A stretch of 64,000 bases of DNA from an uncultured Deferribacteres bacterium. GTDB taxonomy: Bacteria > Zhuqueibacterota > JdFR-76 > DREG01. The position numbers were made by a program, and so were the translations under genes. The DNA is taken from contig CAJVYQ010000005.1 of NCBI GenBank assembly GCA_913009825.1, positions 60,133 through 124,132 on the forward strand, in the 5' to 3' direction. The notes beneath the pieces are model-generated. The model searched no databases and had not been told where the DNA came from. It saw only the letters and a list, made by a program, of their open reading frames with translations. Positions 7,973-17,191 of the stretch are shown here, one piece after another; the first letter of the stretch is position 1, and every line of letters starts with the position of its first letter.

Positions 7973-8311
7973 TTAAATCGGAATATTCTTTATGGTTTTA
8001 TAAGCGACCGGATCCAGCAACAACGCCGCGTTTATGGTTTGCTGATACGACGCGTACGCCTGCCGGCCATCGATCAGAGAAGCAATTACTTCCCGCAATC
8101 GCAAACACTCGGAAAGCTTCCTATTCCATTTGGGATCGGCTATGATATAATCCAGCAGAATAACAGCCCGATAAAGGTGGTTTTTAGCAGTCTGCGGAGT
8201 GCTTTTTGAAAAATTTTTTGCTTTGTTCAGATCGCTGACCAGATGCAACACCTGTGTCGCTGCAGGGAAGGATGAGAACCTGAATTTTAAATTTTTATAC
8301 CAGTTCTTCAT
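7973..8311 (-). CDS. Small helical protein of the capsule locus, unknown function
   Basis: The product is 112 residues, starting MKNWYKNLKFRFSSFPAATQ. It is basic and predicted to be helical, with SKSTPQTAKNHLYRAVILLDYI and LRLREVIASLIDG as its most structured parts. There is no signal peptide or transmembrane helix. I do not recognise the family. It overlaps the end of the DUF5674 gene by 17 bases, so the two are probably translationally coupled, and both lie in the UpxY-led operon. The function is unknown. Confidence 0.55.
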   Translation of the reverse strand: MKNWYKNLKFRFSSFPAATQVLHLVSDLNKAKNFSKSTPQTAKNHLYRAVILLDYIIADPKWNRKLSECLRLREVIASLIDGRQAYASYQQTINAALLLDPVAYKTIKNIPI

Positions 8312-8720
8312 TTGCCCTTAAAATATTTTCTTCTACAATACGCTTGATTTTATCACGAATTTCAGAATCAAGTAATTCTATACCGGGATTGTTCTGATGC
8401 GGGCGAATGTTAATCAACGCCGTAAACTCTATTCTTTTTCCCGGATACTGCCGGGGATAGAAATTTACACCCCACAAATCTTCCTGCATACTCCCTTCCT
8501 GCAGCAGCATCTCTTCCCCATCTGCATGCAAATCGCCGCCAACGGCAATTCTTTTCCGCTCGATATCTACCACCAATTTTACCATGTCGCCAAACCAGGC
8601 GTTACATAAGGAACGTAATGCCTGTGCCGATATCTTATCGCCGATAATTTGGATCGATTGATCATGCAACGGAAAGTCCTGAATTTTACGCCTGCGTTTC
8701 CCACAAGCAGGCACTTTCAT
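8295..8720 (-). CDS. DUF5674 family protein
   Basis: The product has 141 residues. The block FGDMVKLVVDIERKRIAVGG, followed by LHADGEEMLLQEGSMQEDLW, then IEFTALINIRPHQNN and EIRDKIKRIVEENI, matches the DUF5674 family, which has no established function. It is cytosolic by sequence. The start ATG (8718-8720) overlaps the stop of the UpxY gene by four bases (ATGA), and its end overlaps the next small gene, so all three are in one transcript. A DUF5674 gene in a capsule operon is unusual to my knowledge; its role there is not clear. Confidence 0.7.
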   Translation of the reverse strand: MKVPACGKRRRKIQDFPLHDQSIQIIGDKISAQALRSLCNAWFGDMVKLVVDIERKRIAVGGDLHADGEEMLLQEGSMQEDLWGVNFYPRQYPGKRIEFTALINIRPHQNNPGIELLDSEIRDKIKRIVEENILRANEELV

Positions 8721-9229
8721 CCCAGCTTGCGCAACAGGCCGGGATCGATTTCCACAGATAAAGATTGACGAATGGCATCAATGGTGATGACAAACCGGCG
8801 CTTGTTTCTCTTCTCTATCAATTTTCCTTTGATGCCGGCAAACGTACCTTGAGTGACCTCGACAGCATCTCCATATTGTAGATAATCGCACGGCCCAACA
8901 GAGGCGCCTCCCTCCATCAATCTCCGGATCGAGTCGATCTGATCATCCGGGATAACAGATGGTTTACCGCCAAACCTGACCATGCGCACAACCCCGTCCA
9001 CACGCAGAGAACTGATCCGATCCCGGGGAGACACGTGGACAAATACATAGCCGCGAAACAAAGGTTCTTTTATTTTTTTCTTCCGGTCACTCCATTGCCG
9101 AATAACCGTTTGCAAAGGAAGATAAGTTTCGATCTCTTTTTCATCCAATTGCACCTCTACCTTTTTTTCAAAGCGCGGCCGGGTGTAAAGGGCGTACCAA
9201 TTCAACTTAGTTTCAGCTTGTTCCAACAA
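8717..9229 (-). CDS. UpxY/RfaH-type transcription antiterminator (NusG paralogue)
   Basis: The 170-residue product has NWYALYTRPRFEKKVEVQL at its start and FRGYVFVHVSPRD about residue 60, the NusG N-terminal domain. A KOW domain follows with VEVTQGTFAGIKGKLIEK. UpxY proteins bind RNA polymerase and let it read through long polysaccharide operons. The start appears to be TTG (9227-9229), as there is no Met before residue 80 that keeps the domain. It sits just after the Wzc-like gene and just before DUF5674. It probably controls the genes that follow it on the minus strand. Confidence 0.85.
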   Translation of the reverse strand: MLEQAETKLNWYALYTRPRFEKKVEVQLDEKEIETYLPLQTVIRQWSDRKKKIKEPLFRGYVFVHVSPRDRISSLRVDGVVRMVRFGGKPSVIPDDQIDSIRRLMEGGASVGPCDYLQYGDAVEVTQGTFAGIKGKLIEKRNKRRFVITIDAIRQSLSVEIDPGLLRKLG

Positions 9230-9557
9230 TTAACCAAATCCTTCCCGGAAAATGAATTTTACAGCTCCGCCCTGTCAGTCCCACAAAACGGCACGATTAT
9301 AAAAAAACAGAGAAATTGACCCATTAAATCAATTTGCCGAAAGCAATCCTGCTAAATTCCAAAAGATAATTTCAGATATTCTGAATAAAGAGTAAGAAGA
9401 CAGGAATCGGGATTGCAAAATCTGATTTGAGTACCACATACTACCTTTAAGACTTCGCTTTCAATCATACACTATCAAACAGAACCGGCCTTGCAGCAAG
9501 ACTTCGACATCAATAAATGAATGGTTCAAATAAAATAACAAGTACAGAAAAACAGAA
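9230..9557. other. Gap between the Wzc-like gene and the antiterminator gene
   Basis: No gene is seen. The 330-base leader ahead of the UpxY gene is a plausible place for a promoter or RNA leader, but no hairpin with a U-run or clear promoter boxes could be picked out. Confidence 0.3.
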
Positions 9558-11873
9558 TTATATCTGATGAACAGAATGACTGTGTTTTTTATGCCGGCTT
9601 TTACTTTTGCGTTTCTTCTTCTTTCTGCCGTCTTCCGCGCCGTAGTAATAATAGTAATAGTAATAATAGTAATAGGAACCGTACATGTAGCCGGAAGACA
9701 CATCGTTCAGTAAACTTCCCAATAAAGAGGCCTTCACATTTTCCAGCAATTCATGCGCCCGGATTGCCGCATCCTGATCGGTTATTTCCGAACGCAGCAC
9801 CAAAATGACACCGTCCACTTTGGGCGCCAGCACAAGGGCGTCCGTAACCGCAATGAGGGGCGGTGAGTCGAAAAAGACATAATCATAGTTTTGCGACAAG
9901 TCCTGAATTAATTGTTCCATTCTTTGCGAAGCCAATACCTCCGATGGGTTCGGCGGCAAAATTCCGGTTGTAATCAAATCAAGGTTTTCCACTCCGGTTG
10001 TTTTAATTATCTCATCCAGGGATGCCCTTCCCACCAGATAATTGGACAGCCCTGTTTCCCGTTTCAAACTAAACAGGTTATGCAAAACGGGACGGCGTAA
10101 ATCCGCATCCACAAGTATAGTTTTTGAACCCATCTGCGCCACGGAGATGGCTAAATTGGTTACAGACGTAGATTTACCTTCGCCCGGTCCGGGGCTCGAA
10201 ACCAGAATCGTTCGCGGCGGATTGTCTGCCTTCGAATACTGAATTTGGGTGCGCAGAGAGCGGTAAGCCTCTGAAATGGGCGATTTCGGCTTCAGATGAG
10301 TAATTAATCGATCTGCAATTTCACCCTGTTCGGATCTTCTGCGTCCCTTCGATTTTTTCACCGTAAAAATAGCCGGTTTCCAGAAGCCGTTACTATCATC
10401 CGGTTTGATCTCCGGTATGGAACCTAAGAACGGCAATTTGATACGCTCCAGGTCTTCCACGGTTCGGATAGAATTATCCAGATATTCCAGGAAAAAAGTA
10501 ATGCCGACCCCAAGACCCAAGCCGATTAATACTCCCAAAATCAGATTCATTTTTTTCTTCGGAGAAATCGGTGTTCTGGGTGGAACAGCCACATCAACAA
10601 TTTTGATTTTTCCAATCTGTCCCGCACGGGTTATGCGTGATTCTTCATATTTCTCTTTCATCATTAAATAGATATTTTCGTTAAGCTGACGCGCACGCTC
10701 TAATCGAGCTAACTCCATACTTTTGTCCGGCAAGGTATCCAATTTTTTACTGTATTGATCTACAATCTCTTTCAATTTTTCTACACGGGAAGAATTTGCT
10801 TCGATCTCAGTTTCTGCTTCAATAATTTTTGTCACCAGTTCCTGATACGGTTGCAAAGGGTCGTCAACCGGAATTTTACTGCGTAATATTTTACCGACTT
10901 CTCCCTTTAATTCTTTTTTTAAAGCATTAATATCTTTTTTCATCTTTTTCATATTAGGAAAATTCTCATTCACGCCTTCAATTTTATATTCGATATATCT
11001 GGCTTCTTTTTCAGCGATTCGCTCCCTTAATTGTCTTATATAAGGCGTAGCAATTTGGGAAAGATCATTTTCAAGTGATTCTCTTCTGTCACCGAGTTGC
11101 GATTTTAAATAATTTAGCCTGGTTTGGTAAGTCTTCAATTCAATATCAGCAGTATTGTAGGCAGTCTGAAATTCCACAACTTGATCGACCATTCTCTGAG
11201 TTTCTTCGGGCAATGCGACAATACCCGTATTCTGTTGAAATTGGCGCAAAGCTTCCTCAGAATTTTTCAGATCTTTTGATTTTTGAGATAATTGCTTATC
11301 TAAAAAATTTACGACTTCACTTATTTCCCCTCTGCTTTGGTTTCTGTCTAAAACCTGATACCCATGGGCAATTTTATTTGTTAAAAAAGCCGCCTCCCAA
11401 CCGGATGGCGCTTTCATCTTTATTTTGATAATATCCGTATCTCTGACGGGAGAAATAGATAAATTCCTTCGGATACGAGCGACTCCCAATACCCGATAAT
11501 TCACAGGACCTTTAGCTTTTTCAACATAAAAAAGTTTTAACGAATCTTTCTCAGGAGAATTAAAAAGATCATCAACGACTTTTCCCGCAAGAGATCTGCT
11601 TTTGAGAATTTCAACCTGATTATTTATTTCTGTCATTTGTTTGCCAAAAGGAGTAACACCAAAAAGGGTATTTTCGATCCCTCCTTTCTGACTTATAATA
11701 ACAGAAGATTCCGCCTCGTACACCGGCGGCGTGGTGAAAGTAAAATAGGCTGTAGCGGCAACAACAATAATAAACGAAAAAATGATAATCCATTTTCCCC
11801 CGTACAGCACCCGAAGATAATCCGTTAACCGTACCGGCTTTTCTTCTAATTGATTATTCCATGATTCCTGCAA
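9558..11873 (-). CDS. Wzc-like polysaccharide co-polymerase / tyrosine autokinase
   Basis: This 771-residue inner-membrane protein sets chain length and drives export of capsule or exopolysaccharide. It has a Wzz domain with TM1 near residues 30-50, a long periplasmic coiled coil (about 190-420), a GNVR region, TM2 (LILGVLIGLGLGVGITFF, about 435-455), and a BY-kinase domain. That domain has Walker A SSPGPGEGKST, Walker A' ILVDADLRRP and Walker B VFFDSPP. The C-terminal tyrosine cluster includes a run of 11 Tyr, then a Lys/Arg-rich tail. The start is TTG (11871-11873) with GGAGGAG 6 bases upstream. It heads the capsule locus. Confidence 0.9.
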   Translation of the reverse strand: MQESWNNQLEEKPVRLTDYLRVLYGGKWIIIFSFIIVVAATAYFTFTTPPVYEAESSVIISQKGGIENTLFGVTPFGKQMTEINNQVEILKSRSLAGKVVDDLFNSPEKDSLKLFYVEKAKGPVNYRVLGVARIRRNLSISPVRDTDIIKIKMKAPSGWEAAFLTNKIAHGYQVLDRNQSRGEISEVVNFLDKQLSQKSKDLKNSEEALRQFQQNTGIVALPEETQRMVDQVVEFQTAYNTADIELKTYQTRLNYLKSQLGDRRESLENDLSQIATPYIRQLRERIAEKEARYIEYKIEGVNENFPNMKKMKKDINALKKELKGEVGKILRSKIPVDDPLQPYQELVTKIIEAETEIEANSSRVEKLKEIVDQYSKKLDTLPDKSMELARLERARQLNENIYLMMKEKYEESRITRAGQIGKIKIVDVAVPPRTPISPKKKMNLILGVLIGLGLGVGITFFLEYLDNSIRTVEDLERIKLPFLGSIPEIKPDDSNGFWKPAIFTVKKSKGRRRSEQGEIADRLITHLKPKSPISEAYRSLRTQIQYSKADNPPRTILVSSPGPGEGKSTSVTNLAISVAQMGSKTILVDADLRRPVLHNLFSLKRETGLSNYLVGRASLDEIIKTTGVENLDLITTGILPPNPSEVLASQRMEQLIQDLSQNYDYVFFDSPPLIAVTDALVLAPKVDGVILVLRSEITDQDAAIRAHELLENVKASLLGSLLNDVSSGYMYGSYYYYYYYYYYYGAEDGRKKKKRKSKSRHKKHSHSVHQI
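9633..9676. repeat. Trinucleotide tract encoding the poly-tyrosine cluster
   Basis: A run of TAT/TAC codons (read as gta/ata triplets on the plus strand) encodes 11 consecutive tyrosines of the autokinase tail. Changes in triplet number would alter the number of phosphorylation sites without breaking the frame. Confidence 0.7.
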
Positions 11874-11905
11874 GAATATTCTCCTCCGATTAATCTAAAA
11901 AATTT

Positions 11906-12079
11906 AGTGACTACTCAGGTATACTCTCCAATTTAGCTGTAATCACGCTTTGATTCCCTGCCCGCAACAGGCAGGCGCTCAGCATGGCTATATAAGCCAG
12001 CCTGAACCCTTCGTCAAGCTAAGGATAAACTCAGTCGAAGGCTTTCTGCGCATCGAACAATAAGCATACCTTAGTAATT
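11906..12079. repeat. Family A intergenic element, copy 2
   Basis: It begins AGTGACTACTCAGGT and ends near CATACCTTAGTAATTA, imperfect versions of GTAACTATTCAGG and its inverse. The core includes gctgtaatcacgctt, cagcatggctat and ctcagtcgaaggcttt, shared with copies at 18820 and 45143. It lies directly upstream of the Wzc-like gene, so it may hold or displace that operon's promoter. Confidence 0.65.
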
Positions 12080-12269
12080 AAATAAATAAAATATGTAAAA
12101 ATCACATGCAATCCGAGATGTTCCATATTAATACGAACTAATAATATTAGGAAATAATTATTTCAAAATCAAGTGTAATTTACTGCATAAATGTAACAAA
12201 TATTTATGGAATTTTACCATCTTGAAACATTATTCCCTGTAATAAATTAGCAGAAAAATATTATATAGC

Positions 12270-12293
12270 GGCTGAACAAAAAGTATCTAAATT
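12270..12293. repeat. Family D end fragment
   Basis: gcggctgaacaaaaagtatc followed by taaa matches the left end of the 3761 element and the fragment at 62330 (inverted). A lone GTAACTATTCAG family A end follows at about 12295. Confidence 0.55.
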
Positions 12294-12372
12294 AGTAACT
12301 ATTCAGCCACAAAGTCTCCCTGCCTGCATCGGGCAGGGAAGGCACTAAGATACATAAAGAAAAAGAAATTAG

Positions 12373-12719
12373 GCAACTATTCAGGTTGCCCGCTAATATC
12401 GCTAAAAAACGAGAATCGTTAACTATTTTGTCCTATTCGTATGATTTCGTGTAATTCGCGGGCTGAACAGGCAGACGATTTTTTCAATTTCTCTGCGCCC
12501 TCCGCGTCTCTGCGTTAAAAAAACAGGCGCTTTAAAACGCAGAGACGCAGAGAGCGCAAAGGAAGCGGTTTTGTTCAAAAAACTAAAGTGTTACGGTATT
12601 GTCACTACTCAGGCAGCCCGCGAAAGACTCAAAAAAAACAGGAAAAAAGTTAGATGAGATCTTTCGATTGTTTCGTGTGCTTTCTGCCTGTGTCAGACAG
12701 ACGTGAGCTGAATAGTTAC
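12373..12719. repeat. 347-bp composite repeat, copy 1
   Basis: It starts GCAACTATTCAGGTTGCC and ends GCTGAATAGTTAC, so its ends are family A inverted repeats. Inside are a long imperfect hairpin built from ctctgcgccctccgcgtc and its inverse, and a family B end (ACTAAAGTGTTACGG). A near-identical copy is at 37460-37806. No protein is encoded that I can support. Confidence 0.85.
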
Positions 12720-12720
12720 C

Positions 12721-12832
12721 TAAATTATATATCAAACATCTTGTTTGAATTATAATCTTATTGAAAAGCAGGAAACTAAACAGTTTATAAAACAAGCAAG
12801 ATGCATGTTTTCCACTTTTCGTTAAGACACTA
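12721..12832. repeat. Family D element, copy 2, left end lost
   Basis: From tatatatcaaacatcttgtt to ccacttttcgttaagacact the sequence matches 3761-3892 with very few changes. The left inverted repeat is missing, replaced by the end of the adjoining 347-bp repeat, as if one element had inserted in or deleted part of the other. Confidence 0.8.
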
Positions 12833-13027
12833 TAATTACCGCAGTTCAAAAACAAATAGAAGATAAAAGAATCAGATACAATAATGATTAATCATGAATG
12901 ATTCTGTTTATTAATTTAATTTCCAAAGTTTCCCCGGGGGTGGTTGTCTCAAGTACAGAATCATTCAATTTAGGATTGACTAAAATGTAAAATTTTTCAC
13001 ATTAAAAGCACCCAAAAAACATTCGCA
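12833..13027. other. Spacer downstream of lolA
   Basis: AT-rich, with no gene seen. It separates the repeat cluster from the 3' end of lolA. Confidence 0.3.
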
Positions 13028-13675
13028 TTAACGCATATCGATCACTTCAAAATCCGGTTGTTCCGTGTAGCGAAACAAATCTTTTTGGCTTTGGTTCAGC
13101 AATTGAATATTCTGAATCAGATAAGTGGTCACATTGTCATTGGCGTCCAGATACGAAACTTTTTGGGTCAGCCAGGTTTTCCGGTTAATCCAGACTTCCA
13201 GTTTTTGGATGTACACATCCTCATTTTTCGGCATCAAAATCAGATGATAACAGTCATGCTTCTGCACCTTTTCAATCCCGGCGAGGGAAACGCGATAGTC
13301 TTTTTCGTAACGGACAAAAAGCTGGCGCGGCAGCAGCGCATCCTCGCTGTTATCCAGATTGTCGATGATCACCTGCCGGTTCACATTATCGATGGTCCAA
13401 ACCGTTTTGCCATCGGAGATGATTACTTGTTCCGGCGTCTGAATCCGAAAAGCGTCTTTCCGGCCGATGTAAATTTTTCCGGTATTTTCCCGGGATTCTC
13501 CGGCGATGGCCCATTCGAATGTTTGGACAAATTCCGCCGAGATCAGAGTAACCTTATCAATTTTTTTGCGGACTTTTTTAATAATATCCGAAGCAGAAAT
13601 ATCCTCGCCCCTGCTGTTCATGAAAAACAGGAGTAGCATCAATAAACTCAGGATACTGATTTTTAGTCGATTCAT
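13028..13675 (-). CDS. lolA: Outer-membrane lipoprotein carrier protein LolA
   Basis: LolA ferries lipoproteins across the periplasm from the inner membrane to the outer membrane. The 215-residue product has a signal peptide (residues 1-23, hydrophobic core ILSLLMLLLFFM). The mature part has LISAEFVQTFEW, FRIQTPEQVIISDGKTVWT (the usual YxxPxxQxxxSDGxxxW) and VYIQKLEVWINRKTWLTQKV. Length fits the family (about 200). The start has AGAAG upstream. It follows ftsK by 26 bases, the common ftsK-lolA order, so both are probably one transcript with gcvT. Confidence 0.88.
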   Translation of the reverse strand: MNRLKISILSLLMLLLFFMNSRGEDISASDIIKKVRKKIDKVTLISAEFVQTFEWAIAGESRENTGKIYIGRKDAFRIQTPEQVIISDGKTVWTIDNVNRQVIIDNLDNSEDALLPRQLFVRYEKDYRVSLAGIEKVQKHDCYHLILMPKNEDVYIQKLEVWINRKTWLTQKVSYLDANDNVTTYLIQNIQLLNQSQKDLFRYTEQPDFEVIDMR

Positions 13676-13701
13676 TTTCTTCTCATGTTTGGTTACGGAA
13701 A

Positions 13702-16101
13702 CTACAAAATACCCATCTCTTCCAGATCATCCTCGCTGATCAGGACGTTTCTCGCTTTACTGCCATCGAAAGCGCCGACGAACCCCGCTTGCTCCAGTTC
13801 GTCCACAATACGCGCCGCCCGGGCATAACCGATTCTCAACCGCCGCTGCAACAGAGAGATGGAACCCTGTTGGTGACGTACAATCAATTTTAAGGCTTCG
13901 TAAAACAACGGATCCCGCTGGGCGCTCACTTTCCGCCCGTCCGGCATTTCAATAACCGTTTCGCTGCCTTTGTCCGGTAATTTATACTCAGGGAACGGTG
14001 GCTGGTTCGCAATGGCGTCGATAATTTTTGTAATTTCTTCATTGGCAACAAAAGGGCCGTGTAACCGCACCGGCGCCGGCTGTCCCGGCGGCTGAAACAA
14101 CATATCACCACGCCCCAACAGCTTCTCGGCACCATTCACATCTAATACCACGCGGGAATCGGTTTTGGAAAATACGCGAAAAGCGATCCGGCACGGGAAA
14201 TTTGCCTTGATGGCACCGGTAACCACATCGGTGGAAGGCCGCTGCGTTGCGACAATCAGATGAATGCCCACGGCGCGGCTTTTGTGCGCCAAACGACCGA
14301 TCGGTTCCTCCACATCCTGGCCGGAAGCCATTAACAGATCAGCCAACTCGTCGATGATGACAACAATATAGGGGAATTTTTCAAATTTCCGGCTGGGGAA
14401 GCGCTCTTTCAACTCGCCGCTTTCGATCCTGGCATTGTAATCTTCCAGCGTTCTCACATTTGCCTTGGCAAGCTGGGTGAAACGATTTTCCATCTCCTGC
14501 CACACGCGTCCCAAAATAGTGATGGCATTTTCCGGTGTTGTGATGACATCTTCATTCATCTCCGGAATTGTGATAAGATGGTGGTTTTGTAAATCCGCAT
14601 ATCCGGAAAGTTCCAGCTTTTTCGGATCAATCAAAATCAACCTTAAATCCTGCGGCGTCATCCTGTAAAGCAGCGAAGCAATGATAGTGTTCAAACAAAC
14701 ACTTTTTCCTGAACCGGTAGATCCGGCCACCAAAAGATGCGGCATACGCACCAGGTCGGCCAAATATACTTTTCCTGTAGTATCCACACCCAGGGCAATC
14801 GGTAATTTGTAGGATGATTTGCGAAATTCTTCCGAGTCGATCACTCGTTTGAAACTGATCACTTCCTGCTGTTTGTTGGGAATTTCGATACCGACCACTG
14901 CCTTGCCGGGGATGGGAGCAATGATACGGATTTGTTTTGCCTTCATCACCATGGCCAGGTCGTCGGCAATGCCAAAAAATTTACTGATTTTTACGCCCTG
15001 GCCAGGTTCCACTTCAAACTGGGTGATTAGCGGACCGGGATGAATTTGAACCACTTTTGCCTCGATGCCGTAAATTGCCAGCTTTTCTTCCAAGATGCGG
15101 GATTCCTGCAACAATTCGCTTTTCAATGTTTCACCATCCACCGGCACCGAATCTTGCAGCAACTCCAATCCCGGCAAGTGATATTCGGGGGGAGCTTCTG
15201 CAACATCTGCCCGCGGGTGCATTTTTTTAGGCTCTTCGTTCCCATTTTCTTTTGAATCGAAAGATCCATTCCGTGGCGCGGAGGAAAAATCAAAATCTTC
15301 CACCGAAATTTTCTCTCCACTCGCCGGGTTCATCTCTTCATCAAAATCAAAGGCGATGCTCTCTTTTTCTGCTTCTGAGCCGGCAGATGGAATTTCCGAA
15401 ATAACCGGTTGCGCCCATTCTTTTTCTTCTGATACAGAACTGATTTTGCGGGAAGATTTCAGAGATTTTTCTTTCGATTTTAAATTTCGCTTCAACCTTT
15501 GCCGGCGGTAAAATTTATCCCAGCTTACAAACAGTTGATTTTGAAACCGCTTCAACTCTTCCACAAAGCGAATCAACATATCCGTAATAGTTACATCGGT
15601 TAACATGAGAAAAGCCAGCAGCATCATGGTGAACAGAACGAATACACTGCCGATGGAGCCTAAATATTTGTGCAGAATCTGTGCAAAAAAAAGACCGATG
15701 AAGCCGTTGAATTCGTGTGCAAAACGGGTTGCTTCCTGTAAGATGGTGCGAGGCAGAGCAAAGGCGATAGAAAAACAGAGCGCAAAAAAGAATACATACC
15801 CGGTTCGTCTGATAAACAAAAACAAAGAATCCTTCTTGATCACAACCCAGCCGAGATAAACAACTAAAAAAGGCAGCACAAGCACGGGATAACCGATTGT
15901 GTAATTATAGAGATAAAAAGAGAGCCAGGCGCCGGCCAGTCCCAGCCAGTTTTTTATACCCATACGACTGCTGCTGTTGGGCCAGTCACCGGAATGATAA
16001 GAGAGTAAGCTTAGCAGGATCAGAAATCCCAGGATGATCAGCAATAATCCTAAGAATTCTTCCTTTTTTGCTTTTTGATTTTTTTTCTTCTGAATAGTCA
16101 T
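13702..16101 (-). CDS. ftsK: DNA translocase FtsK/SpoIIIE
   Basis: FtsK pumps DNA at the division septum and activates chromosome-dimer resolution. The 799-residue protein has four or five N-terminal membrane segments (about residues 15-175), a charged linker, and the motor. The motor has LVAGSTGSGKSVCLNTI (Walker A), LRLILIDPKKLEL, YIVVIIDELADLLM (Walker B) and VATQRPSTDVVTG. The C-terminal gamma winged helix (about 735-799, ISLLQRRLRIGYARAARIVD) recognises KOPS-like sites. It starts 4 bases after the stop of gcvT, so it is coupled to it, with lolA behind it. Confidence 0.95.
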   Translation of the reverse strand: MTIQKKKNQKAKKEEFLGLLLIILGFLILLSLLSYHSGDWPNSSSRMGIKNWLGLAGAWLSFYLYNYTIGYPVLVLPFLVVYLGWVVIKKDSLFLFIRRTGYVFFFALCFSIAFALPRTILQEATRFAHEFNGFIGLFFAQILHKYLGSIGSVFVLFTMMLLAFLMLTDVTITDMLIRFVEELKRFQNQLFVSWDKFYRRQRLKRNLKSKEKSLKSSRKISSVSEEKEWAQPVISEIPSAGSEAEKESIAFDFDEEMNPASGEKISVEDFDFSSAPRNGSFDSKENGNEEPKKMHPRADVAEAPPEYHLPGLELLQDSVPVDGETLKSELLQESRILEEKLAIYGIEAKVVQIHPGPLITQFEVEPGQGVKISKFFGIADDLAMVMKAKQIRIIAPIPGKAVVGIEIPNKQQEVISFKRVIDSEEFRKSSYKLPIALGVDTTGKVYLADLVRMPHLLVAGSTGSGKSVCLNTIIASLLYRMTPQDLRLILIDPKKLELSGYADLQNHHLITIPEMNEDVITTPENAITILGRVWQEMENRFTQLAKANVRTLEDYNARIESGELKERFPSRKFEKFPYIVVIIDELADLLMASGQDVEEPIGRLAHKSRAVGIHLIVATQRPSTDVVTGAIKANFPCRIAFRVFSKTDSRVVLDVNGAEKLLGRGDMLFQPPGQPAPVRLHGPFVANEEITKIIDAIANQPPFPEYKLPDKGSETVIEMPDGRKVSAQRDPLFYEALKLIVRHQQGSISLLQRRLRIGYARAARIVDELEQAGFVGAFDGSKARNVLISEDDLEEMGIL

Positions 16102-16105
16102 TCAA

Positions 16106-17191
16106 TTAATTATCAGGTTTGTAAAAAGGGGTTTCCACAACGGTTGCCGTTTCCAAATTCTTCCGAATTTTTACACCGAAAGTAGCGCCAACATCTGCAA
16201 ACCGGGTTTCCACGTAGCCGATGCCGATCCCCGCGTTCAGCATGGGTGAAAATGTGCCGCTTGTCACCATACCGATCTCACGGCCATTTTTAAAAATTGG
16301 ATATTCATGCCGCGGAAATGCCCGGCTATTCATCTGAAACCCGATCAACTTCCTTTTCAATTCTTCTTCTTTCACTTTCAGCAACACATCCCTGCCGATA
16401 AAATCACCTTTTTTCAATTTAGTTATCCAACCCAGGCCCGCTTCCAGGGGATTGGTGGTTTGATCGATATCGTTGCCGTACAGACAGTACTTCATCTCCA
16501 GCCGCAGGGTATCCCTGGCGCCCAGTCCGACCGGTTCAATTTCGTATCCTTTGCCTGTCGATAGAATGGTCTGCCACAGTTTCACACCGTATTGATTATC
16601 CATATATAATTCGAACCCCAATTCGCCGGTGTAGCCTGTGCGGGAGATGGTCATTTGAGCGCCATTAACAGCACCGTGAGTAAAATGATAAAACTTAATT
16701 ACCGACAGATCTGTATCGGTCAGTTTTTGCAATAATTCACGGGATTTGGGTCCCTGCACTGCCAACAAGGTAGTAGCATCGGAAATATTTTTCATATTTA
16801 CACCGGCCGGTTTATGTTCGGCAAGCCAATCCCAGTCTTTCTGTAAATTGGAGGCATTGACTACCATCATAAAATGATCGTCGTAACGATAGAGCAGAAG
16901 ATCGTCCACAATTCCGCCGTCATCATAACATAAAACAGAATATTGCACCTGACCGACGGTAAGTTTTTTCACATTATTAACAGTCATTTTTTGCAGAAAG
17001 TCCTCTGCACCGGAGCCGGAGAACAGGAATTCACCCATGTGTGAGACATCAAAAATGCCAACCGTAGTACGCACTCTCCTGTGTTCCTGCATGATACCGG
17101 CGTACTGAATGGGCATCAGATAACCGGCAAACTCCACAATTTTTGCGCCTAAGTTCACGTGTTCATCGTACAGTACAGTTTTTTTTGCCAT
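16106..17191 (-). CDS. gcvT: Aminomethyltransferase, glycine cleavage T protein
   Basis: The T protein moves the methylene group from the H-protein-bound intermediate to tetrahydrofolate and releases ammonia. The 361-residue product begins MAKKTVLYDEHVNLGAKIVE, has GIFDVSHMGE, LAVQGPKSRELL, SRTGYTGELGFELY, GARDTLRLEM and RAFPRHEYPI, all GcvT landmarks, at the usual length. RBS AAAGAGGG precedes the ATG. Other glycine-cleavage genes (gcvH, gcvP) are not in the window. No glycine riboswitch could be recognised upstream. It heads gcvT-ftsK-lolA. Confidence 0.95.
   Translation of the reverse strand: MAKKTVLYDEHVNLGAKIVEFAGYLMPIQYAGIMQEHRRVRTTVGIFDVSHMGEFLFSGSGAEDFLQKMTVNNVKKLTVGQVQYSVLCYDDGGIVDDLLLYRYDDHFMMVVNASNLQKDWDWLAEHKPAGVNMKNISDATTLLAVQGPKSRELLQKLTDTDLSVIKFYHFTHGAVNGAQMTISRTGYTGELGFELYMDNQYGVKLWQTILSTGKGYEIEPVGLGARDTLRLEMKYCLYGNDIDQTTNPLEAGLGWITKLKKGDFIGRDVLLKVKEEELKRKLIGFQMNSRAFPRHEYPIFKNGREIGMVTSGTFSPMLNAGIGIGYVETRFADVGATFGVKIRKNLETATVVETPFYKPDN

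Noticed and set aside
12583..12855. Minus-strand open frame of 90 codons over the repeats
   Set aside because: It is made of two repeat elements (347-bp repeat and family D copy) and has no recognisable domain.
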